Assembly (NCBI GenBank): GCA_001986395.2
Contig: MQVO02000017.1
Coordinates: forward strand, 186,001-250,000
DNA: 64,000 nucleotides
DNA from: Irpex lacteus
Lineage: Eukaryota > Basidiomycota > Agaricomycetes > Polyporales > Irpicaceae
Direction of reading: 5' to 3'
The first letter of the stretch is position 1, and the number at the start of each line of letters is the position of its first letter. Shown here piece by piece: positions 1 to 11,448 of this stretch. The position numbers and the translations under genes were made by a program. Below the pieces are notes generated by a model, which worked only from the letters and a program-made list of their open reading frames with translations, searched no databases and was not told the DNA's origin.

Positions 1-1320
1 GACGACTCTGTGTAGCCTTCAGGCCCTTCACTGGTTTGGTAAAACAAAAAGAAAGCCTGAGTGAAAACCAGGAACGCCGTTGAATGAATCCGTCATTTCA
101 CTCTGCGTACTTCTGTCAGCAGGTAGTGCCGGCGATTTGAGCGTATATCTGGTTGAACTTTCTGATATGAGGTTCGTCAAGAATGCGCAGTATAACAGGC
201 CACGTACTTGTAGAGGTCGAGGATTATAAACGCAATACAGACAGAAGTGATGTCGTTAATATCAACTGTTATAAGTTGTTGATTATTGTTTTCGAACACT
301 TATACAGCAAGAAATGGGACAAACGGCCGGGGGCAAAGGCACAGTAGACATTGGGGGCGGGTGTGTGCGTACGGGGTGGAGGTGCTCGTACCGAGAAGGG
401 CTCGAGCAGGCATAGGGCCAGCCAAGCCCGGTTTATTTTTTACGTGAAGAGCCGTCGCTCTAGAGGTAGACATGCTGTGTGAGCATCACTGCTAGAGCAC
501 AGGTGCATTAAGGTTCATTTGGACCACCGAGTGACCTCCTCCCTGCGATCCAACCACGATCAGTCGTCATAGCCGGCCAAAGTTTCGTCGCAAACGTACT
601 TGTAATCAGCCACGCCACCTCGATCTTTCCCGACTCCACGCATCTGAATAAATACTCGGATTCTGCCATTCGTATGGTGGCTTACTACATGTGGATCGAG
701 AGAGGACAGGACAACGCCAAACGTCCTTTCCGAACGCTCGTACCGACCAATGGCTGGGATGAACGATCGGAAAGGATAGTTGACAGCGGGCAGGGATATG
801 ATTGACCTCCAAGTTCCCGGAATACGTCAAATGAATAATGTCGTACATTGGATACTGGTCAGGGGGTATGGGCTGTCATCAGAACGTCAGAAAGGTCGTG
901 TCGAGAGGAGCAGTACGAATCGGGCGGGCGACTTGAAGAACTACCTACTGTGAGCGCGTTATTGTCTGTAATAGATAGGAGGTCTGCGCACCGTATCATA
1001 AACATCCGTCCATTTCCCTCTGCGCCGAAAGCTCAGCCATAGTTCTCCACCGAGAGTCCGTGAGAGTGACCAGATCGCCGACGACCTCTGCTTTTCGATT
1101 TTGTCGTCCTTCTAGTACCCTACGGCAATAGTAGTTTATATATCCAAAAGGCGTCTGTGTGCTTGTAGAGAGTATGGCGAGCATGAAGTCGCGGCCGTGT
1201 GAGGAGAGTATCGAGAACGAGATGAAGGTATAGGTATCAGACGCCCGATCAGCAAAGGTGAATAGAAGACTATAGTAAGATTTGTGCTTACCGTGGGAAT
1301 TATATTTGTTACACATAATC
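1..1320 (-). pseudogene. Gene 2 family relic at the window edge
   Basis: Not recognised. The minus strand keeps a frame open from about 198 down to a stop at 28-30. It aligns residue by residue with better copies at 47629-47985 and near 7000 (shared SES..RYT and S.QSE patterns). The conserved near-palindrome lies at 724-776. A frame at 996-1316 ends near a GTAAGC splice donor at about 1290, which other copies share. Stops and frame changes separate these islands, so this copy looks decayed. It may continue to the left beyond the window. No function can be assigned. Confidence 0.4.
724..776. repeat. Unit-specific near-palindrome, first of ten copies
   Basis: TCCTTTCCGAACG at the left is mirrored by CGATCGGAAAGGA at the right, 12 of 13 matched, around a loop of about 27 bp. 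Related copies lie near 7551-7603, 14481-14535, 24548-24602, 36041-36093, 41991-42045, 48360-48413, 55554-55593 (left half only), 56161-56212 and 62460-62513. That is one per spacer, plus an extra half in the spacer left of gene H. Read on the minus strand, part of it lies in a frame shared by several copies (R.ERSERTF), so it may be a coding block rather than a regulatory hairpin. Confidence 0.7.
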
Positions 1321-1468
1321 AGCGCTCAATGACAATTGCCCGACGTCATTCTCGACGACCACCTTCCATGCCACGCTGCTCGCTTTCGATCACCCTCAAC
1401 GGCTAGAAATTACACACAGGAGCGAAGAGGATCAGGTTTCTATGCAAGCTCTCAGATCTGAGCTCACA

Positions 1469-2331
1469 TTAAACGACGATTTTGACGACGCGGGCTGCTG
1501 CCCTCATCGCCATCCGTATCGACGATCGTCGACGTGGGTGGCGACGAGGACTGCAGTCCTCTTGTACCCATGCTCCACGGCTCACGGTATACGTAGAGGG
1601 ACGGGGCAACGGATACTTATAGTGGTCTGGGTCGCATGGATAAGTTGGGAGGTCGTTATACAGGTGCGTCGTCTGTCCCGGTCCTTCTTGACGCGTTATG
1701 GACTCAGGTATAGATAGCAGTGCATACTGCAACATAGGCTCACCTCCGACATATCCCGCACAGACATGAAGCCTTAAATCTGCTCGCAATAGCATTCTCG
1801 TCACATTTCTCGACCTCTACAGTCCATGCTTCCCGATGATCAGACTCCCCATTCCCGTAGTTGACACGCTATCTAGACTTATTCGTGGCGCCTGGGACGC
1901 CAATGCCAACTTTCCAAACGAGAAGCCAACGAAGCGTTGAGTGTCGACGTCAGCATTCACGAAGGCAGACTAGGATAACAGGCGGAGACGGGATAGGTTG
2001 AGGTAGATGGACGCGGATGGATATGGAATGCCCCACACAGGTATGCTTGAGTCTCATGTTTCCCACCCTTACGACTGCTCACGGGAAGGGAATATTCTGT
2101 CCTTCGAGAGATACTGCTCAGAAATGTGAACTCATGACCGACGGCCATCATCAACCGGTCTCTCGCAATCACGAATCCCTTCAGCGTCGTGGCCTCGGAA
2201 CACCTCTCCGTTGGTGTGATCCAATTTGTGGATGTTGTACCTTGGTCATAACAAATGATAACTCCCATCGTCTCTATAGCGCAAGGCCGTACCTCCTCCC
2301 ATTGTTCGTGCCTACCGTCGTCTCTAGTTAT
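1469..2331 (-). pseudogene. Gene 3 family relic, left copy
   Basis: Unrecognised conserved coding block. From right to left it has a frame (about 2331 to 2046) rich in YDQGTTST.W and EATTLKGF. Next comes an exon with NADVDTQ.FVGFSFG and SLDSVSTTG. A GTGAGC intron with a CTGAG branch and CGTCAAG acceptor follows, then a last exon with DPDHYK and AWVQEDC ending in a stop at 1469. The matching copy at 8306-8805 shares intron position, phase and C-terminus. This copy has an internal TAG at 1817-1819 and a lost donor after the first block, where GTACGT has become ATACCT. It is therefore probably dead. Confidence 0.5.
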
Positions 2332-3295
2332 CTACTTGTCCTTCATTTTGCCAGCGTGCGGGCCAAGATTCCCCGAGAATAACCGAACGCAATTGTTACG
2401 AATACGAACAGGAAGACTGTTGCTTGTGCAGCGGGTCTGCTACAGGCGGTCATCGTTTGCTGTTTCTCAAGCGTCGACCATAGCTATGCTGTCACGCTGC
2501 TCCCCTGCCTTCGCTGTCTCCAAATGACTATTACGATATCACCGACTCTCTCTGCCACTGTAACGGGTCGATCATCGGTGCGTCTCTACTTGTTTAGATC
2601 CCATTTACTTGCGAGACGACATTAGGCATGTATACAGACTTCTTTAGACGCAAATAAAAGCGTTGTTATCGAGTACTCGATGACTTCAAGCACGGTGCCA
2701 CCGGCGCCTGTAAAATTGCCTTATGAGGCAATCAGAAAACTACTACGCCGCCCAGGCTCGTGTTGTCGATCTCTCGTATTCCCTACAGCATCATCTCCCA
2801 TTGTCGTACTACGTCGCTCTGCCTTCACCCTTGCGTTGTCACGCCCTGTCCCACCCATATTGTCTATCCATCTGCTTGTCGACTCGTCGCATCCGCGAAG
2901 GTCTCCCCTTGAGCCCTATGGTGTACGAAACCGATGTGCGCGTCCATTGCGCTCAACGTCTCGCGTTTGCGTGCGCCGTCAGTACACTCGCTATCACCGT
3001 CTCTCATCCGGTGGTACTGACCTCTTCGCTTCTGTCACTTCGATCATCCAGCGATCGCTCACCGATCACCCTTCGATCGCACCTCGTACGCACCTCGGAA
3101 CACCTACACCCATACAAGATCCATCGGGAAGCTCGTGGCTAAGTCCAGCGATACTCGACTTTTACCTTGACATACCACGGCATCTACATAGCCGACTTCA
3201 CGCTGGTTGTCGAGCCATTTCGAGTCACGAGGGCACGCACCGTGGTATGTCCGCTTCTAATTTGTGACCATACATGTTGACTGAAATGGGTCAGC
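2332..3295. other. Spacer with conserved MTSS block and CGATC clusters
   Basis: Contains a block conserved in five other spacers (about 9690, 25950, 37650, 50170, 63980). It begins with a plus-strand ATGACTTCAAGCACG and is followed by a GAGGCAATCAGAA core. The plus frame is soon lost in other copies and one copy lacks the ATG, so I do not call a gene. About 3040-3100 carries clustered CGATC pentamers that recur in the equivalent place elsewhere. Confidence 0.4.
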
Positions 3296-3765
3296 CTAGC
3301 AGTCAACTTTCACTGATATCGACGACCAAGCCTGTTGCTGCAGATAATTCCGTGGTAGTTCGTGGTGCCGGCCACATATCACGTTGCACGGGTGTGCCAT
3401 CACTGGCGTCGTAATACATGGTGCGTCGCCTTTCATAAGCTCTGTCCGTATGCCCAACGCAGCCGCTATAGAATATCGTAACAGATGCAGGACCCCTGCA
3501 CGGCCCTCAGAACTCACGGTCTCGTGGGCCGGAAAGCGTGAATAAGGTCTACCCCAGCGATAGTACGGTATGTATATCGATCGTACGACTCGCCCCTACA
3601 ACCGTTCTCCCTCTGCCAGTGACGGGCCTTGATATATAGGTCAATAGCAAAACGAACACGCGAAGGCTGTCAGAGGTGTTCTAGCGCTGTAGATATGTCT
3701 ATTGAGCGTGGATACGCCCCGACACGCCTCGTGCGTAGTTCGAAAATAGGTGTGTAAGAGTCGCT
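3296..3765 (-). pseudogene. Gene 4 family relic
   Basis: Unrecognised. The minus strand shows RVRFAIDL followed by ESYDRYTY, then a stop near 3515, after which the frame shifts into the open frame 3296-3517. The only copy open across this whole region is 26581-26949. Comparison shows an indel after the AFRPT segment and a TGG-to-TGA change just upstream of RVRFAID. It lies downstream of the block above in the same order as in other spacers. Confidence 0.45.
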
Positions 3766-4353
3766 TCATATAAGCACATATACTACGTTCCTAATCATTG
3801 GTACATCACACAGTACAGAGGCCTGCATATCTGACGCTTCTTGGGACTTAGAATTGTCACGTCCCAACCTCAACCCACTATCACCATGTGGAGTTTCAAG
3901 CATACTGCAAGCCTAGTCATTCGGAGGTCTTTTGAGAGTATGTAGAGGCAGAATTCGAGACTTTGGATGTTCGATTACATTACTTACGCGTCGATGAGCG
4001 AAGAAGCAAGCGTGCATACAATTGAAGATAAGTGTAGTTGTATAGTCGCGAGTACATGATATATGTTATTTCGTTGGCTATGCGATGATTGCCGATATCT
4101 TGTGGGATGTTGGAGGGTGCAATACATATTGGAAAGCGCGGGATGCGATGGCATTGGCGGCCGCATTGCTTGCTTCATTCGGTGATGATAACGATGACGG
4201 CGACCTCGAGAACGCAGCGCAAAAGTGTGAAAGGACATTCGACAATGCGTACAGCGGCTAGATGATAGTGCCAGGCCATGGCTATTGCCGATATGCTGTA
4301 TGTTAGCGAGATAACTGTTGCGAGGGACAACACTGAGATGCACACACAGGGTG
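3766..4353. other. 3' flank of F-box gene A
   Basis: No gene supported. It matches the 3' flanks of the other F-box genes: short conserved stretches such as GTACATGATAT near 4051 and TATCTTGTG near 4097 recur at 11125, 27343, 44821 and 51585. A polyadenylation region is expected here but no clear signal was seen. Confidence 0.4.
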
Positions 4354-6187
4354 TCATTGTAACCTCCCTCGAGGTTTCTTCTCGAGCTGCCGCTGAAGTA
4401 TGTACAGGCTCTTCCAGTGGTGCTCCGGATCGCCGTACGTATCATAAGTCAACACCGGTAGGTCTGTCCAGATGCGACCTGACAAACGGAAATCAGTACT
4501 GCAAGCATAGGAGCGATGCAACAGGCGACGCACCGCTGGGCTCCAGCGTGGCTAGATCTACACCCACTGCTTTACGCTCCCCCTTCTTCTCGTACGCGAG
4601 CACAAGATCGATAGTTTCAGCTGCCAGGGCAAGCACTTGGACGAAGTGTTTCATGGACTTTTGCAGGTCGTCGAGGAATCTAAAGAGGAGGACAAGGGCG
4701 CGGATGGTGGGATGGGTCCTGAGATGATTTACCAGAGCATCGAAGTTGGCGGGAAGGTCATCAGAGGAGTCGTCGATGTATGCGTGCATGCCCACCACGC
4801 TCTGGGCGGAGGCCGGCCGGTCCGTGGGTGGGGCACCCTCGAATACAAAATGAAAGGGATACAGCTCCATGGTTGTTGCTTGCTCTGAAACGTCGAATTC
4901 TGCAAGAGCGCTCGATGTCAGTACGCTCGATGGGAAGCGAATAGTGTCACTGATTGGGATGCTCACCGATGTACACGTCAGGATCTTTCCTATCGCCCCA
5001 CAGCAGCGTCATGAACTTGATCATCCACATGCGTTCCTCGTCACTGAGCCGGTGCAACGGGCAATTCGGATTCAACATCACCGCTGTCAAAGCAAGGTGA
5101 ACACTGGCAGCGTCGGTGCAGTCTCCTTCGACCCGAATCACCAGAGATCGTGGTCTTCGTTCACAGGTGATTGTATTGGAGACATGTGGCAATGAGTAAA
5201 TAGGAGTCTGGCCATCCCATGTTATGTCCTGGAACAAAATAAATGCCGCGCAAGCAAAGTGTCTGATGTATTTAGTAACATGGTAGAATGAAGGCAGATG
5301 CAAACGCGTGATTTCAACACGGTTTCGCGGGAATGAGCTCGGTACGACTATAAATGGCGGTATACCCCAGTGGGGTGTGTCGAGCTTCGCACGGTTGAAG
5401 CCTTCTGGGACGGGGCCATGAATGAGGAGCTCATTGAGCTTGTATTGGATCGCGTGAATGTAAAGAAGATGAAGAAAAGACGTTTGTCTCTCGTGAGTTT
5501 GAGGGGCCCGTTCTCCGCTGTAGCTCTGAGTAACAAATATGTTTCTGATGAGCCTGTGCATTGGCGTAAGTTTCGGACACCCTCCAACGATGTATCGTCT
5601 GAATATCTCGGCATCCTTGTAAGACTCGATCCACAAAGTCCTATCAGAGAACATATGCTCTCGACACCTGTTGGCCCAGAAGAGGCAGACAAGTGAGCAC
5701 TGTTTCAGGGTGGTCAGAACATCGCGTGTCCTTGGTTCTCCTCGAATGAGGGCTCTGCCATGTTTCCTGTGATCCTCATACCGTTGTGAGACACGATCTA
5801 CGTTGACGTAGAATAGTATATCTTTGAAGAGCTCGGGAGGAATGCGGGAAGCAAGCAACCTCACGGCCTACAGATACAAGCAATAAGCCCCATTAGTGGG
5901 AACGACATCCATGCTTGATTAAGTACTGGCCTCGCTTTCCTTCTCTTCCTCCACCTGCTCCACTAACTCTGAAGTCGAATGCGAGAGTGATTCATCCCGT
6001 AGTGGCGATACTTGGGCCATAGCTGTTTCTGGCTAGTTATACCAGCAATCAGCCGTTATCAGTGTGTGCGACGTATGCCGTTTGACTGTGTGCTCACCTG
6101 GCTATTCTTCACGTTGGAGACGAATGATCCCAAGTCGGAACACGAGAACGGGGATGTTGCAGGGAGCTGCAATGAATCTTGTGACAT
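4354..6187 (-). CDS. F-box domain protein, tandem copy A (527 aa)
   Basis: Five exons: 6098-6187, 5931-6032, 4967-5867, 4534-4899 and 4354-4478, total 1584 nt with no stop. F-box proteins recruit substrates to SCF ubiquitin ligases; that role is inferred from the family and the substrate is unknown. The F-box begins near residue 70 with RIPPELFKDILFYV and ends with CSLVCLFWANRC, split by a loop of about 25 residues. No leucine-rich repeat or WD domain is visible; the rest is a family-specific region with GPVPEGFN and NPNCPLHRLSDEE motifs. Introns 1, 3 and 4 are canonical. Intron 2 (5868-5930) begins GCCAGT where other copies have GTGAGT or GTAAGT, so splicing there may be poor. The start ATG matches copy H in position and length (30 codons); an ATG in exon 2 at 6019 is an alternative. 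Confidence 0.82.
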
Positions 6188-6278
6188 TGCTCTGTCAGAG
6201 CGTCGAAGGAGGCGAGGGAGCAGGGAGAGCGAGGGAGTAAGAAAGAGTGGGACTGCGCTTTGGCTATCGATGGGCCCA

Positions 6279-6312
6279 GGATATATATCCCAGTGCTCCG
6301 CTATGAACGTGG
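6279..6312 (-). promoter_or_regulatory. TATA promoter of gene A
   Basis: On the minus strand the box CCACGTTCATAGCGGAGC (6295-6312) is followed by GGATATATATCC (6279-6290), then ATCGAT and a pyrimidine-rich tract, about 90 bp before the ATG at 6187. The same order of elements precedes genes D to H. Transcription start is inferred, not seen. Confidence 0.6.
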
Positions 6313-8305
6313 GAGGGGAACTGGGTCCACGAGGACGTACAGAAGCTTCGATGCTGGAACGTCGCCACGTCGTGCCTTTCTCATCTCCTGAGAAGAGATG
6401 GTATCAGCCGCTCCTCCGAGTCGTTGACTCAGGTTACTCAGTCGCAAAACCAAGGCTCTCTACCACGCTCAGACAGTTCCGTTCTTGCGAATATACCTTA
6501 TTCTTCCCTCTAAGGACTTATAGGCGACGTTGGATCGGATGCCGACCCGCGCATCCTGCTGTATAGCTAGTAGTTTTATCTGCCAGTGAAAGAGCCAATC
6601 AATATCAGATAGGGACTAGATAGCCATCGTACTCGAGGTTAAATCGACGTACCGCATTCCCGCGCTCACTGAGTTTCGACCATACTGAATCTGTGATATG
6701 GCAATCAGCAGGTCCACTTGCCAGGCGTACCTGTTTGATGCATGAACGTCGTGAGTTCGAGACACGCTGTAGTCACGTGTATGTCCACTGAAAGGCTGTC
6801 AGTTACGGTTCTACTGCGCGACGGAAATGAAAACTGGAACGGTCTCGTACCTATCCGTTCATCTCAAGAATCAGCGGCTGGCACATTGTAACCAGCGCAT
6901 AGATGATTGGCTCATCGAATGGCATGAGTAGGTATTCTTGCGGGTTCGGTAAAGTGAAAAGGAAAGTTAACGCTTGCAGACAAATGAAGGCAAGAAACAA
7001 TATTGGATGTATCCCTCTCTTGGCTCTGCGAGCTTCTGATCGCAGGTAGCCTGTCTTTTGTCGGCTCTTTCAAGTGTATAGTATACCTGTCTGGACGAGA
7101 TTCTGATATGAGCCTTAGCAGGCACGAACAATATGCCAGTCCACGTACCTGAACATCGAAGCTACTAGATCAATACATCTCAACTTGAGAACGTTGGTCC
7201 AGATGAAAAGTGTCATTCATGTGAACCAGTACTAGTAACGACGATATAAACCTCGGTGTAGAATGAAGGAGATCGGGGTGGCGCTCATAGAGCTTGAACA
7301 AGTTTGGGTTTATCTTTCACGGCGGAGAGCAGTCGTTCGAGTGGTGGCCGTGCTTTCGCGTACACTTGGAGCATTGAGTACTGAATGCTCGGCTCTCTGA
7401 TGAAATCTAATATCAGTCATCGTCGACGGCCAGGGGGTCGCCACAGACGCACCTGTCTCTCCAGTTCTGTCCGCATCCTCATATCTTGACATAAACGCGC
7501 CGAACTGAGTCATTTCACATCTGTCGAGATGCATCGAATATCGACGAACATCCTTTCCGAACGCTCATACCGACCACGGGTTGAGATGAACGATCGGAAA
7601 GGGCGATTCACAGCGGGCAGGGGTACGATTGCAGTCCGAGTTCCGGGAATAACTCAACGTTCCAGCCTCAGATAGTTGATAGTGGTAAAAGAGCAGCGAT
7701 GGTGTCGGTGCCGCGTCGCAATAGCCTTATTGAGAGGGGCAGCACGGATAGTCGACTTGAAGAGATCACATGTCGTGAGCAGCACAATATCTTTGACAGA
7801 TAGACAACGCACGCACATTCGAGTCCTGAGCCACCGATTCCCGTCTAACGATACCTCCCGACCAGGATCCCACAATAGCCTCGACCGACGGTTCCGGCGT
7901 GGTACTTACGCCCTTACAAGATCGCCGACGACCTTTGCTTTTCGGATCTTGATCCCTTCTACTATCGTATGGCAAGGATAGTTTCGATTTACAAGAGTGT
8001 TATGTGTGCTGACAGAGAGTATGACGAGCATAGAGAGACGATTGTGTGCGGAGAGTGGCCAGAACGAGATGAAGGTAGGTGATAAGCATTAAACGCCCGA
8101 CCAATAAGACTTGTGCTTACCGTGGGAATATATATTTGTTACACATACTAAGCGCGCAGTAGCAATTGCCCGACCTCATTCTCGACGACCACCTTCCATG
8201 GCCAACCCACCGCTGCTTGATCTCGGTCTCCCACAAGAGCTAGAAATTATACGTAGGAGCGAAGAGGATCGGGCTTCCATCTAAGCTACTAGACTTAAGC
8301 CCACG
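6313..8305 (-). pseudogene. Gene 2 family relic between A and B
   Basis: Unrecognised multi-exon relic, minus strand. Near 6960-7115 it encodes RPDRYTIHLK and SSQSQERD, shared with the copy at 47629-47985. Near 7440-7510 is an exon ending DADRTGET followed by GTGCGT and an ACTGAT branch. The near-palindrome is at 7551-7603. A conserved intron starts GTACGT at about 6654, but its downstream exon is changed. Stops separate the islands, so no intact protein can be given. It sits immediately upstream of gene A's promoter, as in every unit. Confidence 0.4.
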
Positions 8306-8805
8306 TTACACGACGGTTTTGACCACACGGGCTGCTGCCCTCATCGCCATCCGTATCGACGATCGTCGACGTGGGTGACGACGAGGGATGCAGTCCTCTT
8401 GTACCCATGCTTCACGGCCTACGGTATACGTAAAGGGACTGGGAAACGGACACTTATAGTGGTCTGGGTCGCGTGGATAAGCTGGGAGGTCGTTATGCAG
8501 GTGCGTCGACTGTCCCGTTTCTCCTCGACGCGTTGTTGAGTCAGGTCTAGAAGCAGTGCATAATTCAATACAGGCTCACCTCCAACATATCCCTTACAGA
8601 TATGAAGCCACAAATTTGCTTGCAATACCAGTCTCGTCCCATCTCTCGACCTGTACAGTTCGTGCTTCCCGATGATCAAATTCCCCTTTCCCGTCGTCGA
8701 CACGCTATCTAGACTTCTTCGTGGCGCCTGTGACGCCAATGCCAACTCTCCGAACGAGAAGCCAACGAAGCATTGAGTGTCGACGTCAGCATTCACGAAG
8801 GCAGA
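8306..8805 (-). CDS. Gene 3 family, last two exons, frame intact
   Basis: Two exons, 8580-8805 and 8306-8523, separated by a 56-bp intron (GTGAGC donor, CTGAC branch, GTCGAG acceptor), give 147 codons to a stop. The first exon follows a CCTAG acceptor and encodes NADVDTQCFVGFSFG, SLDSVSTTG and LIIGKHELYRSRD. The second encodes a GQSTHLHNDLPAYP-like stretch, DPDHYK and AWVQEDC, and ends in a basic tail (RRHPRRRSS). The copy at 1469-2331 aligns along the whole length with the same intron. An upstream exon with YDQGTTSTDW (about 8996-9150) probably belongs but its frame breaks after LKGF. I do not recognise the family. It may be a relic whose 3' end happens to be intact. Confidence 0.42.
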
Positions 8806-10372
8806 CTAGGATAACAGGCGGAGACGGGATTGGTTGAGGTCGATGGAAAGGGGTGCGGATGCATATGGAATGCCTCACACAAACGTACGCCCAAGTCTCA
8901 TGTTTTCCACGCTTACGACTGCTACCAGGAAGGGACCATTCTGACCTTCGAGAGATGGTGCTCAGAATGTGGACTCATATCCGACGGCTACCATCAACCA
9001 TTCTCTCCCAATCTGAACCCCTTCAGCGTCGTAGCCTCGGTACACCCCTCTGTTGGTGCCGTCCAATCTGTGGATGTTGTACCTTGGTCATAATAAATGG
9101 TAACGCCCATCATCTCTATAGCGCAAGGCCACATCACCTCCAATCGTTCATGCCTCCCCTCGTCTTTCGTGATCTACCTCTCGTTCATTCTGCCACTTTA
9201 TGGGTTAAGATTGCATCCTGGAGACCGACCGAACACAATTGTTACGAAGACGGTCAGGAAGACCTTTACCTGCGCCGCTGGTACGCCACACGTGGCCATC
9301 GTTTGCTGTTATCCAGGTGCCAGCCATGGTAGTCCCGTCCAGCTACTCCTCCGTCGTCTGCTCTTTTTGTCCACGCTGTCATCCATCTAGGTCGTTCACG
9401 GACCATGCGTAGTCGACACCCTCCTCTTTCTTCCTCAACGCTGTTCGTGCAGATCATCCAGTTCGTCCTACGACTCATATTGCAGTCTTCCCCTAGAACC
9501 CGTCAACCCCCGAATGATGTCTCCGGATGACTACCACGACATCAATCACACTCTCTGCCATTGTAACGGGTCAGTCCCCGGTCCTGATCCTGTCCACGTT
9601 CGCCTCTACCTCTCCTCATCGAAGTTGTCTGAAAGGTGCTACTGTGCACGTATACATACTTCCTTAGACGCAAATCAAAGCGTTGTTCTCGATTACTCGA
9701 TGACTTCAAGCACGCTGCCACCGGCGCCTGTAGACTTGCCTTATGAGGCAATCAGAAAGCTACTACACCGCCCAGGCTCGTGTCGTCAATCTCTCGTATT
9801 CCCCGCAAGATAGTCTCTCCCCATTGTTTTGCCCCTCTCTCCCTTCATCCATGTATTCGAGTCCTTCGTTCACCCACTGGCATATCGCCTGTCCCATCGG
9901 CTCCTCGACTCGGCACATATGCGAAGGTCCTGCTTTGGCCTTGTGGTGTACCAAGTCAACGTGCGCGTCCATTGTGTTCAACGTCTCACGTCTTGCGTGC
10001 GCCGTCACTACACTCGGTTTCCGTCTCTTATTCGGCTGTACAGACCTCTTCTTTTCTGTCACTACGATCGCCCACCGATCAGTCGTCATTCACCCTTCGA
10101 TCGCACCGATGAACACCTACGCCCATATAAGATCCATCGGGAAGCTCGTGGATCCCGGCCCCAGTCCTGCGATACCCGACTTTTCCCTCAATATACCACG
10201 GCATCCATAAAGCCGATTTCATGCTGGTTGCCGAGCCATTTAGAGTCACGAGGATACGCATCGTGGTATGTTCACTTCTTTTTCGTAAATAACCATGCTG
10301 ACCGAGATGCTTCAGCCTAGCAGTTAACGTTCTAACTTTCACCGATATCATTATCGACGCTCAAGCTGCAGA
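8806..10372. other. Spacer: gene 3 upstream relic and MTSS block
   Basis: Holds the decayed upstream exon of gene 3 (YDQGTTST region, about 8996-9150) and the conserved MTSS block at about 9690-9760. It also has a minus-strand island with HVDLVHHK near 9950 that recurs near 26190 and 50430. CGATC-type clusters lie near 10060-10110. No single frame continues across it. Confidence 0.35.
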
Positions 10373-10720
10373 GAATTCCGCGGTAGCTCGTGGTGCCGGC
10401 CACATATCGCATTGCACGGGTGTATCTAGACGAGTAGGGCAAGGCCATCACTGGGGTGGTAATATATGGCCCGGGTGCGTCGATCTTCGTGAGCTCTAGT
10501 TAGTATACCCATCGCAACCGCCATATAACATCGAAATCGATGCAGAAATCCTGAATGGCCCTCCGAGTCGACGTTGTCGTAGGCTTGGAAAGCGTGAACC
10601 AGGTCTAATCTCAGAAATGGTACAGTACGTATATTGATCGAACGACTCGTCACTACGATTGTTCGCCCTCTGACAGCCATTGATACATAGGTCGATGACG
10701 AAACAAACATGCAGAGGTTA
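10373..10720 (-). pseudogene. Gene 4 family relic between A and B
   Basis: Same block as 26581-26949. The frame opens as HVCFVIDL and DESFDQYTYC. One extra nucleotide in the segment matching AELDFIQS shifts it into the frame that carries GFLHRFRCYMAV, and a second shift follows TRAHED before a stop near 10426. Two frameshifts against the intact copy mark it as a pseudogene. Function unknown. Confidence 0.5.
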
Positions 10721-11448
10721 CTTATCGAGGTGTGCAGACGCTGGAGATATGTCTGTCACGGTCGAAGCTGTGGTCATGCTCCAACACGTCTCGTTCTAGG
10801 TTCGAGATATAGCTGCGCAGGACTCGCTTTGTATGAGCATATGGCCCTTCCTGACCATCAGCACAACGCATGCATGCAGCAGAGGCTTGCATAGTCTTCT
10901 TTGGTGATCCTCGAGACCTGGCATTGTCACGTCGCAGTCCGGTTCACAGCCATAATTTGCAGCTGCCGGCATACTAGCCTTTCGTAGCTCAGCGTGGAGG
11001 CAGAATTCGAGACTGCAGACATTAGGAGGTGTAGAATTGCGACTGATACGCATATATGGTAGAGGTAAGAGCGAAGAAATGGGGCGCATTCAATTGGGGA
11101 TGAGTATATTCGTACAGTCGCAAATACATGATATGTGTTGCTTAGTCGGCTATGCGATCATCGTCGATATCTTGTGCGCAGTCGGAGGGTGCAGTACATA
11201 TGAAAAAGCGTGAGATAGAGTACTAGTTGTGTCACTTCCGAGTCGTAATGGCAACAATGAGATGGATTTCGAGAATGCAGCGCACACTGTGGAAGGGAAG
11301 CCGATGATGCGTATAGCGACACTAGGCGAGGGCCACTGGCAGGCCAATGATCGAGACGAAGATTCCCGTTATATGCTGTGTGTTGGCTAGCTACTTAGCC
11401 GTTGTATGAATGACTCGGACACAGGGCTGAGGATGCACACAAAGGGTG
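10721..11448. other. 3' flank of F-box gene B
   Basis: No gene supported. It shares blocks with the 3' flank of gene G (51440-51909); about 11290-11450 is nearly identical to 51740-51910, pointing to a recent duplication or conversion between those two units. Confidence 0.45.

Noticed and set aside
2680..3267. Plus-strand 195-codon frame starting MTSSTVPPAP
   Set aside because: Only the first few dozen codons are shared with other units, the ATG is lost at 25950, and frames diverge right after. It is kept as a conserved block, not a gene.
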